Shown here: positions 1 through 12,400 of the stretch, piece by piece
How the letters are laid out: the number at the start of each line of letters is the position of its first letter
Numbering within the stretch: position 1 is the stretch's first letter
NCBI RefSeq assembly: GCF_905220415.1
Contig: NC_059554.1
Location: 9,015,001-9,079,000 of the forward strand
Source: Colias croceus
Taxonomy: Eukaryota; Arthropoda; Insecta; Lepidoptera; Pieridae
DNA length: 64,000 bases
Direction: 5' to 3'
Program-made: the position numbers and the translations under genes
The notes under the pieces: model-generated
Told to the model about the DNA's origin: nothing
Databases searched by the model: none
What the model saw: only the letters and a program-made list of their open reading frames with translations

Positions 1-686
1 CTATCTTGCAAAAACGATACTAGAAAATACACAAAATTGAAATCCACTATCACATTCCATCAGTAAGTCGATTGTTATACTTATTTTTATGAAAATAAAT
101 CTAGCATCGCGGGCGTGAAGGGTAGGTGAGAGGCGGACACGCGCAGGCTTGCTCGCGCGCCTCACTGCCGCCACGTGATCATAGTGATGTGACCTGACCA
201 ACGCTGTACTCGATATAAAGTTTACTAGAAGAACTATATTTTAACAAATTATTTATTTAACTTAAAATTTAAAACTCTTTTAAAAATGTATTATAAATAT
301 ATTTGTGGTGTGTTTTGTATGATACACTTTCTAATATTATGAATGCGAATGTAAATGTAAAGTATGTAATGTTACGATATATTTTCTGAACCGCTAAATT
401 GATTTTGAAGATTTTGATAGTAGAATGGATAAAATTAAATAAAAAAATTATTAATATTATTTATTAACTATATTATCATTTTAAATTATTAATTATTTTT
501 ATTTCTTAATATTTTTTACCATTTTTAAAACATTATTATTATGGTTTGATTTATTATTAAAGAAATAGCACTAAACCTGATCTTTTATTTTATTAACTTT
601 ATTATTTAAAAAGTACTCACGTTTTTCTGATATTCCAATTAAACATATTTTTTTAAAGTACTTATAATTAATACAAGAAAATTTCA

Positions 687-2054
687 TATATCGCACCTTC
701 GGTAGAACAAGGGCACAATTACAGTTTTTGCAATTTTACAGGAGAGCCATTTTAAGATATTTGTAGTACTTAATGTGGTCTAGCTATGATAATAATTTTT
801 TTATGGTTGTTCTGCTTTGTATGACATAAACTATATACTATATTCTTTTAGGTGTATCGTTTACAAATATTAAAAACTGCTAGTTTTTTTTTAATAATAT
901 TTTTTTCTTATGTAGGTGTACATTTGTGCCCTTGTTCCACCAACAAGAAAATTAATTTGTAAATATGGCCATATCTAAAGCTTTAAGTTAATAATTTTGG
1001 AATGATAATAACGTGTTTTTTTGTATAAATGTTTTATTTTCTTAAACACTTTAGAAAGCCGCAGTACTTTATCACAAAAATAGAGATCAAAACTTACTAA
1101 TCAGCCATTACACATCTTCAACAATCTGAAACTATTATGTTTCCTAGCAAAATTCTTTGGAATCGCTTTAAAAATTGGAATAATATTATATTAAGATAAC
1201 AGAACAAGAAAGAATCATAATTCAATTCCTTGACATTAAATAATTCCTCCTTTTTCGTGGCATTTTTTATAAGGCTTATGTATTCTGCCGGAGTGCATAT
1301 TGATATTGGGCCAGCTTTTTTTGCACGTTTTACATTCCAGAATGGACGGCATCGGCTTTATGCTGGGTCCCCTAATTTATGTATGATCGATTTTATAGGC
1401 AATGTGTTCACAGCAAAATAATACATTCCAAAAACAAATTTGAAAAAGAAAAATAATTATTTACGAATAAATATCTTACTAATATTATTATTTATTATGT
1501 AAACTCGAAAGTTTTTGAGGATAGGTTTGTGGGTGTGAGGGTATGTTTGTTGTATTTTGATTGGCAGTCCTGTCGTTTAAAAACTAACTTGTTTTTTTGC
1601 TCTCTACAGCAATTATCGGAATAAAATGTTACTTTTAAGACCATGGAGTATAACAAATCTTGGACAGACAAGGGCACAATTGTCTGAACGACTTTGTCCT
1701 CCCAATTTTTAAATCGTAAACTAGGCATAAGTGTGACAGATATGGCCTTGTCGTTCCAGAAATCAAAAACATTATAGGGCATATTTACATAAACGACGTT
1801 AGCGCTCCAAGTGACAGCTAGCTCAGTCCCCGCCGATGGCACAACTAACCAATGAGACTTTGTCTCGCCAAGAGAGAAACAAAATAGCGCCAAAATGACA
1901 ACGCCACTATTTCAATCTGGCTGTTTTTTGTAGGAATTAAACGAATGTCTTTGTCCCTCCAGTTGAAAGGGCCTTTTTAAAGCATTTCTGCATATTTAAG
2001 TCATTTTGGCAATTTATGACAATTATGCCCTTGTTCTACCGAAGGTGCGATATA
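687..2054 (-). mobile_element. DNA transposon with 34-bp terminal inverted repeats and decayed transposase
   Basis: The left arm 687-720 ('tatatcgcaccttcggtaga...') and right arm 2021-2054 are inverted copies with one mismatch. If the true ends are CGCACC/GGTGCG (692 and 2049) the flanking ATAT on both sides would be a 4-bp target duplication. The arm core 'acaagggcacaa' recurs internally at about 925-940 (inverted, one C/A change) and 1670-1682. Minus-strand coding remnants lie at 1495-1893 and about 1230-1340. The first holds 'VTFYSDNCCREQKNK', resembling the D-N-C-x-x-Q-x-x-N block of transposase-like proteins common in Lepidoptera. The superfamily is not certain. Confidence 0.7.
1495..1893 (-). 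pseudogene. Decayed transposase fragment inside the 687-2054 element
   Basis: A 132-codon open stretch. Residues around 'FYSDNC' look like a catalytic-core motif of a DDE-type transposase. The frame then leaves homology, suggesting a frameshift. Further matching sequence ('GPISICTPAEYISLIKNA') continues on the same strand near 1250-1330 in another frame, so the gene is broken. Confidence 0.45.
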
Positions 2055-2833
2055 ATATTTAATATTCAAATGGAATAAACAAACTTTATTCAGTTGGTAG
2101 ACAAATTTAAAATTACATATTTATACTTTATTCGTATATTTTTCCTTTAATAACTTATTGAACATAAAATTTACTTATGATACATATTTATTTACATAAC
2201 TTATCGACAGTTCAACACGCAATTGATACCTACCCATCCCTATTTGTCACACACACATCTATATAGTATCTATAGCTCATCTGCCTACGATGCGCAATAA
2301 GCAATTTGTGCAATACACTCGCTCTATACTATTGTAATATATACTCTAAGTTAGGTACCTACTTAATTGAATTTCAATATGGAATTAGGAAAGATTTTAA
2401 AAATACAAGTTGTCTATGGTCAATTATGCTCTACGCGCTGGTTTTATTATCGTTCTGAAATCTCTTAGTACATGTAAAGCTGTTGGATTACCAAAAATAA
2501 ATAAATAAATAATTTAAATACTCACAGTAATATTAACTAATCACAATAAATAAATTTATTATGTTAAGCAAAGTTCGTTTTTATAAATAAAAGTATCGCA
2601 TTTTATAAGTATAAAAATTTTGATGACTGGCAACCACGACGCCACGAAGAAAAAAAAAATGGAACATTAAAAAAAAAATTTGACACTTGATGCAATTTGT
2701 GTTTTCGCGGTTAATTCGAGTTCTATTTTAATAAATTGTAAATACGAATATGAATAATTAAGTACATATTAATAATTTTGAATTACTTTGTTTAACGATA
2801 GTTGCTAATATAAAATTTATATTATATAGTTAA

Positions 2834-3002
2834 CTAGCGGTCTGCCCCGGCTTCGCCCGTGGTACATATTAACGTTTTCTCTACATAAGAACCATCCTCG
2901 TACTTCAAGGAATATAATAAAAAAAGAATTATCGAAATCGGTTCAGCCGTTCTCGAGTTATGGAATTACAACGAAAAGTGGCATTGATTTTTATATATTA
3001 GA
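2834..3002 (-). mobile_element. Lep1-like non-autonomous Helitron copy
   Basis: Begins on the + strand with 'ctagcggtctgccccgg', then 'cttcgcccgtggtacat', 'aagaaccatcctcgta' and 'atcgaaatcggttcagccg'. The same blocks recur near 12.5, 21.3, 25.1 and 51.0 kb. The CTAG end with a GC-rich near-palindromic box beside it fits a Helitron 3' end, placing the element on the minus strand. Confidence 0.65.
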
Positions 3003-3300
3003 TTATTATTAAAGTTTTGTATCAATAACAATTATTCTTACCATTTAAAAAAATGATTAATGACTATTTGGTCGCTATATGTTTATTGAACTAAGCAATC
3101 AAAATATGAGGTACTTACCAATTTATTTTATTTTAGTGTCCTTTTGTACAAAATCAAATCTTCATAGTCATATAATTCACAAATTACTTAATTTCCTAAT
3201 TACTACATGATACGTGTAACATGTACTTACTAGATAATGAAGTTAACTTATGTTTTGTATTGTAAAGTTGAATTTGAGTTTAAGTGTGAGTTTGATACAG

Positions 3301-3434
3301 GTGGCCCGCCGTGACGAGCACACGTCCCTCTCAGTGGACGGCGTCACGCAAAGCAAAACGTCACGCGGCAAGGAATACGCTTTTGGAAAATTTACAACCA
3401 ATTCTGATGTCTTCGTGGGCGGCATACCACCATC
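3301..3434 (+). CDS. Nrx-1: Nrx-1 exon: LNS1 domain, C-terminal part, first exon in window
   Basis: The acceptor 'tttgatacag' precedes 3301 and the donor 'gtaagt' starts at 3435. The exon starts in phase 0 and leaves two bases (tc) for the next exon. It encodes the segment 'VARRDEHTSLSVDGVT' followed by 'SDVFVGGIPP', the strand-loop-strand pattern near the end of the first laminin-neurexin-sex hormone binding globulin (LNS) domain. The earlier part of LNS1 must lie upstream of the window. A short overlapping minus-strand reading frame here is a shadow. Confidence 0.93.
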
Positions 3435-6400
3435 GTAAGTATATTACAATTACCTATTTAATGTATTAACAATTGTAATATTTAATTGTATGAAAAGGAA
3501 CTTATTTTAAATCAATTGGGTTAAATAGGCGGGATACGTTTTTATTAAAATGTGCAGAGGCACAAATAAACAAACAAACACACATTCGAATTTATAACAT
3601 TGTTAGTGCTAGTAAGGATTATAATATCATGGTTTATGTTCGACGATATGTGACATGAAGCAGCCCGCAGCTAGCCTGGTAGAAAGATTATGGCATAAGC
3701 CTCTCACCCTTATCAGTGAGAAGGAAAATCGTGGTTTTAACAGATTTTCCCGGATCATCTCAACTTTGTTACACGTCATTCACAAAAATGATTGTTTGAA
3801 CGATATATTAAGATATCCGTTTATTTCTTTATCAGCCAAAGGGAACAAAATTAATTCAAAATCCAAGAAAGCATCGCAACGGAAAACCACGTGTAAGCAA
3901 GCCGTAAATGGATTATTTATTTTGTATCGCATAAATATAAATAAAACGCACAAAAAGAACAATCGAAATATATAAATTTCAGAGAGTAGGAATCTAAATA
4001 TCAGCGTAAAAGTGTAGTAAATACCGTTTCATTGCGTTACAACTTACATTACAAGCAAACGATACAGATTAAAAATTTTCGACAGTTTAGGTACAATCTC
4101 GCGAGTTAAATTATATAATCTATGGTTTTCATCTACGACAACATAAACATTAAAAAGTTACGATGTATAAAAGCCTATCTTATCTGTGTAGGACAATCAG
4201 GTACTATAAAGTTTATATATTGGCATATATGGTACGTAAAACCTATCAAAGGTTAGGCTTTGACCTAGGGCATTAATTAGGATACTAAGATACACGAGCA
4301 CTCAGCGGTAATGGAAAGGGACGAACACACAAACTTCGAGGCCGGTCATTAATTACAAGTGCTTTAGTATGGAATGATCGATTTTAGATGACATAAGAAA
4401 GGTATTACGCCTTGTGACAAGGCTTCTTTATGCAAATACATGTTTTCAATGGTCGTGTTACTGGTTGGACCATTAATAGATATCCTATAATCCTATAGAA
4501 ATACCAAACAATAAAAAAAATAATTATGACCGTTTCAAGGTTATTAATTTTTTTTTTTTTTTTTTTTTAATTTAAAAAGGAGGAGCTGGTGTCTGAAATG
4601 GGTTTTAACCGGTATCACAGATCACCAGGTCCCCGCCCTCGGAACCAAAATACACTCACAAAAATAAGTTTCACATACATAATTCAAGAGTTTGTGCTTA
4701 GGTAGTGAGAACGACATAAGTTTATTGTTATTTAAAATTTAAAAACAAAAAAAAAAAAATTAAAATAATATAATATACCTACATATGTGTTTGTGTGTTG
4801 TGTGAGTGTTGTGTGTGTGTATGTGTGTGTGTGTTGTGAGTGTGTGTGTGTGTGTGTGCGCGCGTTTATGTTTGTGTGTCATAAATATTTTCCAATTCAT
4901 CCATTTGTTTATTTATATTTTAAATAAAATAATTTACACTGAAAGCAATTTTATCATTTTACCTACTGTAATAAATAATTTATTATTATATTATTAATAT
5001 TAATTTCATATTTACTAACATCACAATTTATAGCAAGTTTTCGGTAGCAGCATAATCCAATTTTTGAATCCATTCCTTTACCACACGTTTACACTTGTCA
5101 GTTGTTAGTGAATAAATTGAGAGAATTTCGTTTAATTTATTGTAGATATTAGGGCCCTGGTAACAAAAAAAGCGATGTAAAATTATTTCTTAGCATTCTT
5201 ATAATTTTTACACGCTTTATATTAGCTTCACCTGTATGTTTGTTTGTAACCGACTTCTTTGGGCGCGATTTTGTCCCACTTTAAACGGCCAGATTTCGTT
5301 CAAACTTTGTAAGTAGATTTATTGAGGACCGATGACAATACACTAATTTGATAAAAATTTCTATTTTTTAGTTCGGTTTTCTATAAAAAGCGTGTTTTTT
5401 AGTTTTTTTTAACTATTATTTTATTTCGTTCTACTTGTATCGGTCGCGGTGTGGTAATCTGAAGCTACGAAAATATCGGAATTTCAATGTCATATACGCC
5501 CATTTACACGGCTCTAACAAACAACAGCATAGTAATACATTGTAAATTGTAATTAAACAGTAATTTGTATAGCTTCATCGACCGATCGGATTCCTGTGCG
5601 AAGACTTACAAGTCGTATAAGATACTTCTCTTCGTTAATAAAGTGTCGATACACTCTGGTCGGGCTTGCTAATTGCATCTAGAAACTTCGAGAAACGTCA
5701 TTCTTGGTCGCTTTTCTTAATTTATTTCATTTTTACTGAATTCTTCCTTAAAGAAATTATGTTTAGGAAATTTTGTGTAAGATTTTTGAACAGTATGTAG
5801 ATGAAATATTGATAAATAATTAGACTAAGCTGTACTACAAGGAAAATAAGTATCTAAAAATTATAATATTATTATCCCGAGTAAATATAATCAAAATATG
5901 TAAGCTCTGTTAAAACTCAATTAGCTTTTGGTTGGTCTGTTAGGACCTAAAAATATTATATTAACCTATTTAATATAATGTTTTCTATATGGCTGTAATA
6001 CTGGGTGTAATATAATATGATATGAAATAACAATATGAAAATTCGTGGAAAAACACAATCTAATCAATTTGGGAGAACGAACTTGCAAGGTCATTCAGCT
6101 TGTATCTTTTTCGCGAAAGTCAAAGAAAGATGTCTAATTAAATTAACACATAGGCTCGTTGGCAATTAGGCCTTTGTTGGCTTAGTGCTAATTGGTGCCG
6201 AATAACAATAATGTAATCAGATGTCTGAATCCACGTTGCGTGATTTATGCCGGATAAGACTGGGTTTTTGTTTGTAGACATAGCGGTAATTGGAGCTTGT
6301 GGGATCAGCGATTAATAATGTTTCTACATAACTGTTTGTAGGCAGTTAATATGTATAATACTGTGTTACTGTGGTGTAGGTATATGTCGTGTATAAGTGA

Positions 6401-9400
6401 TTGGTAGCTTGAGTTAGTACTGTCAGTATTATATTATCTGTGGTAGTATACAATATTATTTAACTAACTTTCACTTTGATTAATTAATTAAAAACTAAAT
6501 CATCACATAAGTTACTTTCATTTAAATATTAAACACATGTTACTCACGTACTTTTTTCTTAACTTTCAACACTACATTTTTATTATGTACTACATTTTCA
6601 GTTCACGTTATCATGCGAAATCTGTTTCCCATAAAATTAATCTTCATAAGAATCCTTCCAATTCGGTTCGTAAGTGTTCAATATGGCATGTTCGTGTAAA
6701 AAAAATATTCATGAAAATTAACAAAAAATTAACAACGAATATAAAATAGAATTCCGGTGAAACTAAAGCGTATAACCCAATTTTAGTTTGTCTGCAAACT
6801 TAATGCCGACGCTTCCGCCATCACTGTGAACGCATTTCATACAACATGAAAACATGCCAAACGAAAATTGACCCTGTTTCTTTAGTTCAAGGTCCTATTT
6901 CACTTGTACCGACATCTCATTTCCATTTAGATGAAGAGATACGTAGAGGCATTTTATTTAATTGAAGTGTCGGGAAATACTAAGCTCTATAGCAAAATAC
7001 ATATGCATTGGAAGCAAATATAATGTTGAAGTAATTAAGATAATCAATTAGATTTTATACAACAATAATATGTTCTACACAAGTTCTAACTTCTACGTAA
7101 TATTAATATGTTAACGTATAAATTATTATTTTTTGACTAACTAAAATTTGAATGCACTCTGGATTTTTCAATATTTTACTTATGTTTTTCTCCTATTTTC
7201 TGATCTTAGTAAAATTTTTACCTATCTAAAGTTATCTTACCTTTAATAAGTTCGGTAAGTAAACATTCGATAATATTATAACTAAGTATTCTATATTCCA
7301 ACGAAATTACTCCTTCCGCCCACTGCCAGAAAAGTTTTCTATTATTTTAATTTCACGAAACACCTACCACTTATACTTGTTTAAAAGGGCATATTAAATA
7401 AAGAGTATGCTAGATGAGCATTTAAAGTTGCGTATAGTGTTTTTATCCTTAATGGATTCCAGTCCCCAAGGATTTTCAAGTGCTTTTACTAACCCCATCC
7501 AATAGTATTATATCCTTCCTTTTGGGAAGTTGTGTAATCCTTAAAAGTAAATAAACTTATGGGTAAGATTAAAGCGGCCAAAGTGTAGTATCTATCTATA
7601 CAGTAACATTGTCATATATTTCGACTAGCATGTCAATATTGCCATATTTCGACCAGAGGGTAAGCATTGTCCGGCATTTCAGTCCACGTCTTATTTGCAT
7701 ACATGTATGAATGTACAATTTCGTAGATTTCCGAGTGTATTTAATAAATATGGTTGAGAAAAAAGCTAATCACTTCCTGCAAATCAAATGATCAAGATTG
7801 GCCAACGATAAGGAGTAATTTGAAGACATTTAGGTCGGGAAGAAGATCGTTAAGGTGGTAATTACCAGTATTTCAGTGAGACAGAAACAGAAGGCGGATT
7901 TAATCAGATAACTTCTTGATACAATTACCTACTTACTATAATTTAAATATAAAGTGCTTTTGTAAAAAACAAAAAAAGTGGGAGAAGAAATGATAAGCTA
8001 CTGAAATAATTATAGCAACCCACATCGCATTCATTTATTTGATTTTAGACGAATTTAGTTCACATAAATTTAGTCCCGCAATTAAATCTCATCTACCCTC
8101 ATTTAGTTAAACATTACTTTCTCATTGTTTCATAAAATTACACTTATCCTACACAAAAGCAATGACATTAATTATATATATGGATATCTATAAGTAGAGA
8201 TTATTATTAGCCATTGTTAAAACTAGGAGCAAAAATGAGTTATTTTTCCCAATGGGCCTGAATAATGTAAGTCGCCCCTGAGGAAGGACTACATGTATCA
8301 CCTGTCAAGTTAACCGTTAGACGGACGTTTTATCACTGACCGAAAATATATTTGTTTTTGTTCGCGTGCCCTTGAGTGTGGCTGGTTGTTTCTTCAGTGA
8401 AACTCAATGCGGTATTGTTTAAGAAATAGTGGAGAGTGTGACCGAAGAATTTGGAGCTAAAGGAAATAAAATTAACACGGGATTATTATTAAAATTTTAA
8501 ATTTTGTCTGAGTTTCAGTTTGAAACAGAGCTATCTATACATTAATCTTGATTATCGTAATGAGTACCGGTGGCTTAATTTACGAGCTCTATATGCAATG
8601 TAATTTTGGTCTTTAATAATTTAAGGATTCTATACGTGGGAGGCGACATATTGCCTATCTAATATCTAGGATAGGCCCTTTACTTAGATTCTAATACTAA
8701 TCCTTCGCAAAATGTCACGTATCCCAAGAGATAGGTCGGGATAAACTTAGTATAACCCACATAATATGTCCAATTATTTTGGCACAATTCCTAACTGGTG
8801 CTTAAATTCTGTACGTGTATTGATACGAAAGATTATATCAGTGATGCCATTTATATATTAATTTTGCCTAGGATTAGATCGCAAGTATACCTATTATATT
8901 GAAAATATAAGGTTTAGCTAATATTTTAGCAACAAAATGTGCAATTTCATAACATTGAAAATTGATAACTATGTTCAAGTTGTATATTCTAGTATTTTTT
9001 TCCATACGCAAAAGAAGTATAACTTCTAACGCGTGTACATAAGTACACACACTCTTTTTTTTTGTCCAGCAAACGAATCAAACTTTCTTGACGACCTTTT
9101 TGTTTTTTCTTACAAGTAAACTCACAGCTTCATTAACCAAATCCATAATTTGCTCCTCTGTCATGTTAAATAGCTTTTTCCAATCTCGTCGATGGCCGTG
9201 CTAACGATGGCCTTGCCATTCGGATCACGTCCTGATCAGTATTCAGGGGACAGGTGTGTTGCCCTCTTTGGGACGTATTAGCCAACTAGCTGGAGTATTA
9301 AATTGGTATAGTAAGACGATACTTAAAGTTCTTTGCTCTATTGTTGGGTGTTTTTGATGTCGTTATTGTTATGTCGGAATGTTAGTGTTGTAAGAATTTT

Positions 9401-12400
9401 GATTTAAAGAAATAAAAAACGAAATCTAAAGTGAATAGATAAATAATGTTAATGGATTAATGTACAAATATAAATTGAGTTACGAAAAGAAAAGTGAAAG
9501 ATACAGTATTCAATATTTTTATTTGATTTTATATAAGATGTTATAATATTGAGGTCTCAAAGCACAATGTCTAACTTCTAGCCTGTAGCGCCGTAGCACT
9601 TAGCTACGCTTTGTAGACATCTACGCGAATGTAGCGTGTCTTGATTATGTCTACTACAGTATTCATAATGTATTAAGTGCTGGGTTGTTTAAGAATATTA
9701 TCTTTGTTTCTAAGGTATATATTTTTTATTTTCTTTTTTATAAGTTGTAAAGTTTGTATGGAGTTTTGTCGCGTTGAGATGAATACAAAATTTTAACATT
9801 TTGTTAACATATGCCAGTAAATCCCATATTATTATGGAAACGCTGAAAAAACAGATAGAAAAGTATATAGTACACAATGGGTGGGCGAAAATGTTATTCA
9901 TGCTTACTATTCAATGGAATAATATCTACAACGACATAGTTTTACGACATAAAATAATAATCTATACTAAAAATTAATCGGTTAATTTTGTGTACATTAT
10001 CAAGTTAAATTGTAGCCATTTTTATTATGACTAACTACTTTTATAGCTCAGGAAATTTTATTTTCGGAATATTACGATTCAATAAAAACTGTTATAAAGT
10101 GGATGTAACCTACATTCGCAAAGTTTTCCAGAACTTCGTTAATAGTTTCAGTGTTTCTTTCGAAGACAATCACATGTATCGATCTTTGCTCTTTGGCCCA
10201 CATTTCCTTGGAGTTAACCGGAACGTATAAGATTTTAGCAAAGGAATCTTTTTGGCTAGCCAATTATCTGAATAAGAGGGAATTTCATTTTTAAAGGGAT
10301 TCGAACTATAATGAGTGCAAAAATCTTTTGTTTGGTTAATAAAATCGAAATTAAATTGTTTTAAAACAGTAACTAACATAGTGAACCATTTATCATAACT
10401 TGATGGCACGTTTGACCTTGTACTATAATTACAATTATCGCAGTAGATATAACATTTCCTAAAACTAAGCTAGCATCGAACCGTCAGATGAAAATTGGAT
10501 GATAGATTGAACTAATTCCCTAATTTCTTTTTGTCTATCCATAGCTCTAAGCTTTACCTTACAATAACAAAGACCAGACTTGCAGCGTTCAATAGCAGTC
10601 TAGAAACTGCATTATACTTAGACCATACCGTTTTCGGATAACCTAAATACTTATTTCAAAACGCGAGCTCTATATCGAAATATAAAGCGCACCGAGCTGC
10701 CTTGAGCTGTTTTCCGACGTTGAATACTCGCTAATGATGCTAGACTTTACTATAAAAACTTTACAAATAATGGAGTTTAGTATCGTAGGAGAGTAAGAGG
10801 AATGTTATGTGGCTGGAATCCAATGAATGAGGTTAGATGGAATTCTAGAACGCGGTTTTGGCGCGCATTTTGAATGTTGTGTGCAAAATGGCAGATTTTA
10901 CGAATGCCAGAATACGCATGTGTTTAAAGCCAGTGTTTTTGTATTATTTGATATTTATACTTAATACATTATTATTTTATAGGTGCACATAATTTTTCTT
11001 TAAAAATTATTGTTCGTTTGATATAAAATTCACAAAAAACAATACAACGTCGTAATTAATGTTTGTGTTATCTTCCCAATAACAATTGTGTTTATACAAT
11101 TTCATTATAATTACTTTAAAGGTATAAACTTATGTTCTGTTACCGTACCTTCCATGAATAAATAAATACATTAATATCACCACAAAACAAAGAGATATAA
11201 GGTCACAAGCCGCTGACTATGGTGAACTAATAAAAACTTTATGCAGCAAACATTTCCCCGAGAGACATCTGCCTCAAACGGCTAACATAATAAAGCTTTT
11301 GTATTGTTATATACGATGGTAAATTCGTATACTATCATTGCGATTTTTGTTCGCGACAGTTTGTTTTTCGTGTATTGTGTTCGCGCAATGGATTGCGAGA
11401 CAATGAAATGAGTCGCTCGATAGATTTTGTGGTGCACTTGATAAGCGGTGAAGTCAATGGTATTGGCATAGATAACATGTACCAGGTATTGTAAAATGGT
11501 GATGTTGTTAACACAGTTTCGGATAAGATTTAAGTACATACATGTAGTGTAGAAATATGGCAACATGTACAGGTTCTTGAGGTTTTCCTTGAAGATGCTT
11601 TGTCTTTATTTAATGCGAATAATGTATTTTGGAATAATAGTTTTCAATTTTTGTGTTCGAAATTGGTGATTTTTGTAATACCGTTGTACGACAATTCTCG
11701 CCTGTAAATTACATAAATACAAACATATCTCTATTCATCAAATAAATTCAGCGTATATTTAACGACACCTAGTTCAATGACAAAACGTATCTTGCATTTC
11801 AAATTCAAATCAAATCAAAGCTTTGTCCAAAACTAATTTTACACTGGCTTGTCCTGTTATTGCTTTTATAATTTCATTGCATATTTTCACACAGGTTTAA
11901 AGTTTGCAGCGTAGAGTTTAATTGTAAATTCTGTACACTATAATGTTGTGTAGTTTTGCTAACACGTTTCAGATTTAAATGAAAATGTTAGGAGGAATTA
12001 ATCGTGCGAAAACTTGGGAAGTTTTTGGTTTTGTTATAGAATTTAAATTTACATTAACAAAAGAATTATTGTTCCTTATTTTCAAAGTCTTTTACTTTGT
12101 ATATAATATTGATATTATATAATATTGTTGATGTCTGCTGAACGTTGGCCAAACTCGGTTCAACAACCTAAGAGACGGGACAGTTTTAGTTTTATTAATT
12201 TTTATATGCATTTCTTCAATTCTTATTATACACACCATAATATTCTTTCAATTTATTTTTATAATGAAAACGGAGACTTCAAGTTTACTTATTTAATTGA
12301 AATAAATTTAGCCAACGATAGAGCAAAGGGAAAGTTAATTGTGTTGTCCGTATTGATTTGTCTGGCTTTAGTTTCAATGTGATCGTGCTTTTGTCTTTTC

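Larger units (their letters stand above)
1..3300 (+). other. Nrx-1 intron (partial), repeat-bearing
   Basis: No host coding sequence is seen. A CpG-rich patch lies at about 105-200. It is followed by a transposon at 687-2054, a possible LINE 3' end near 2480-2515 (AAATAAATAAATAAAT tail) and a Lep1-like copy at 2834-3002. The remaining sequence is AT-rich without recognisable structure. Confidence 0.6.

Noticed and set aside
3655..3975. 106-codon open frame after the first exon
   Set aside because: Composition matches AT-rich intron; no homology, and the protein is low in information.
4806..4997. Cysteine-valine rich ORF
   Set aside because: Translation of the (TG)n microsatellite.
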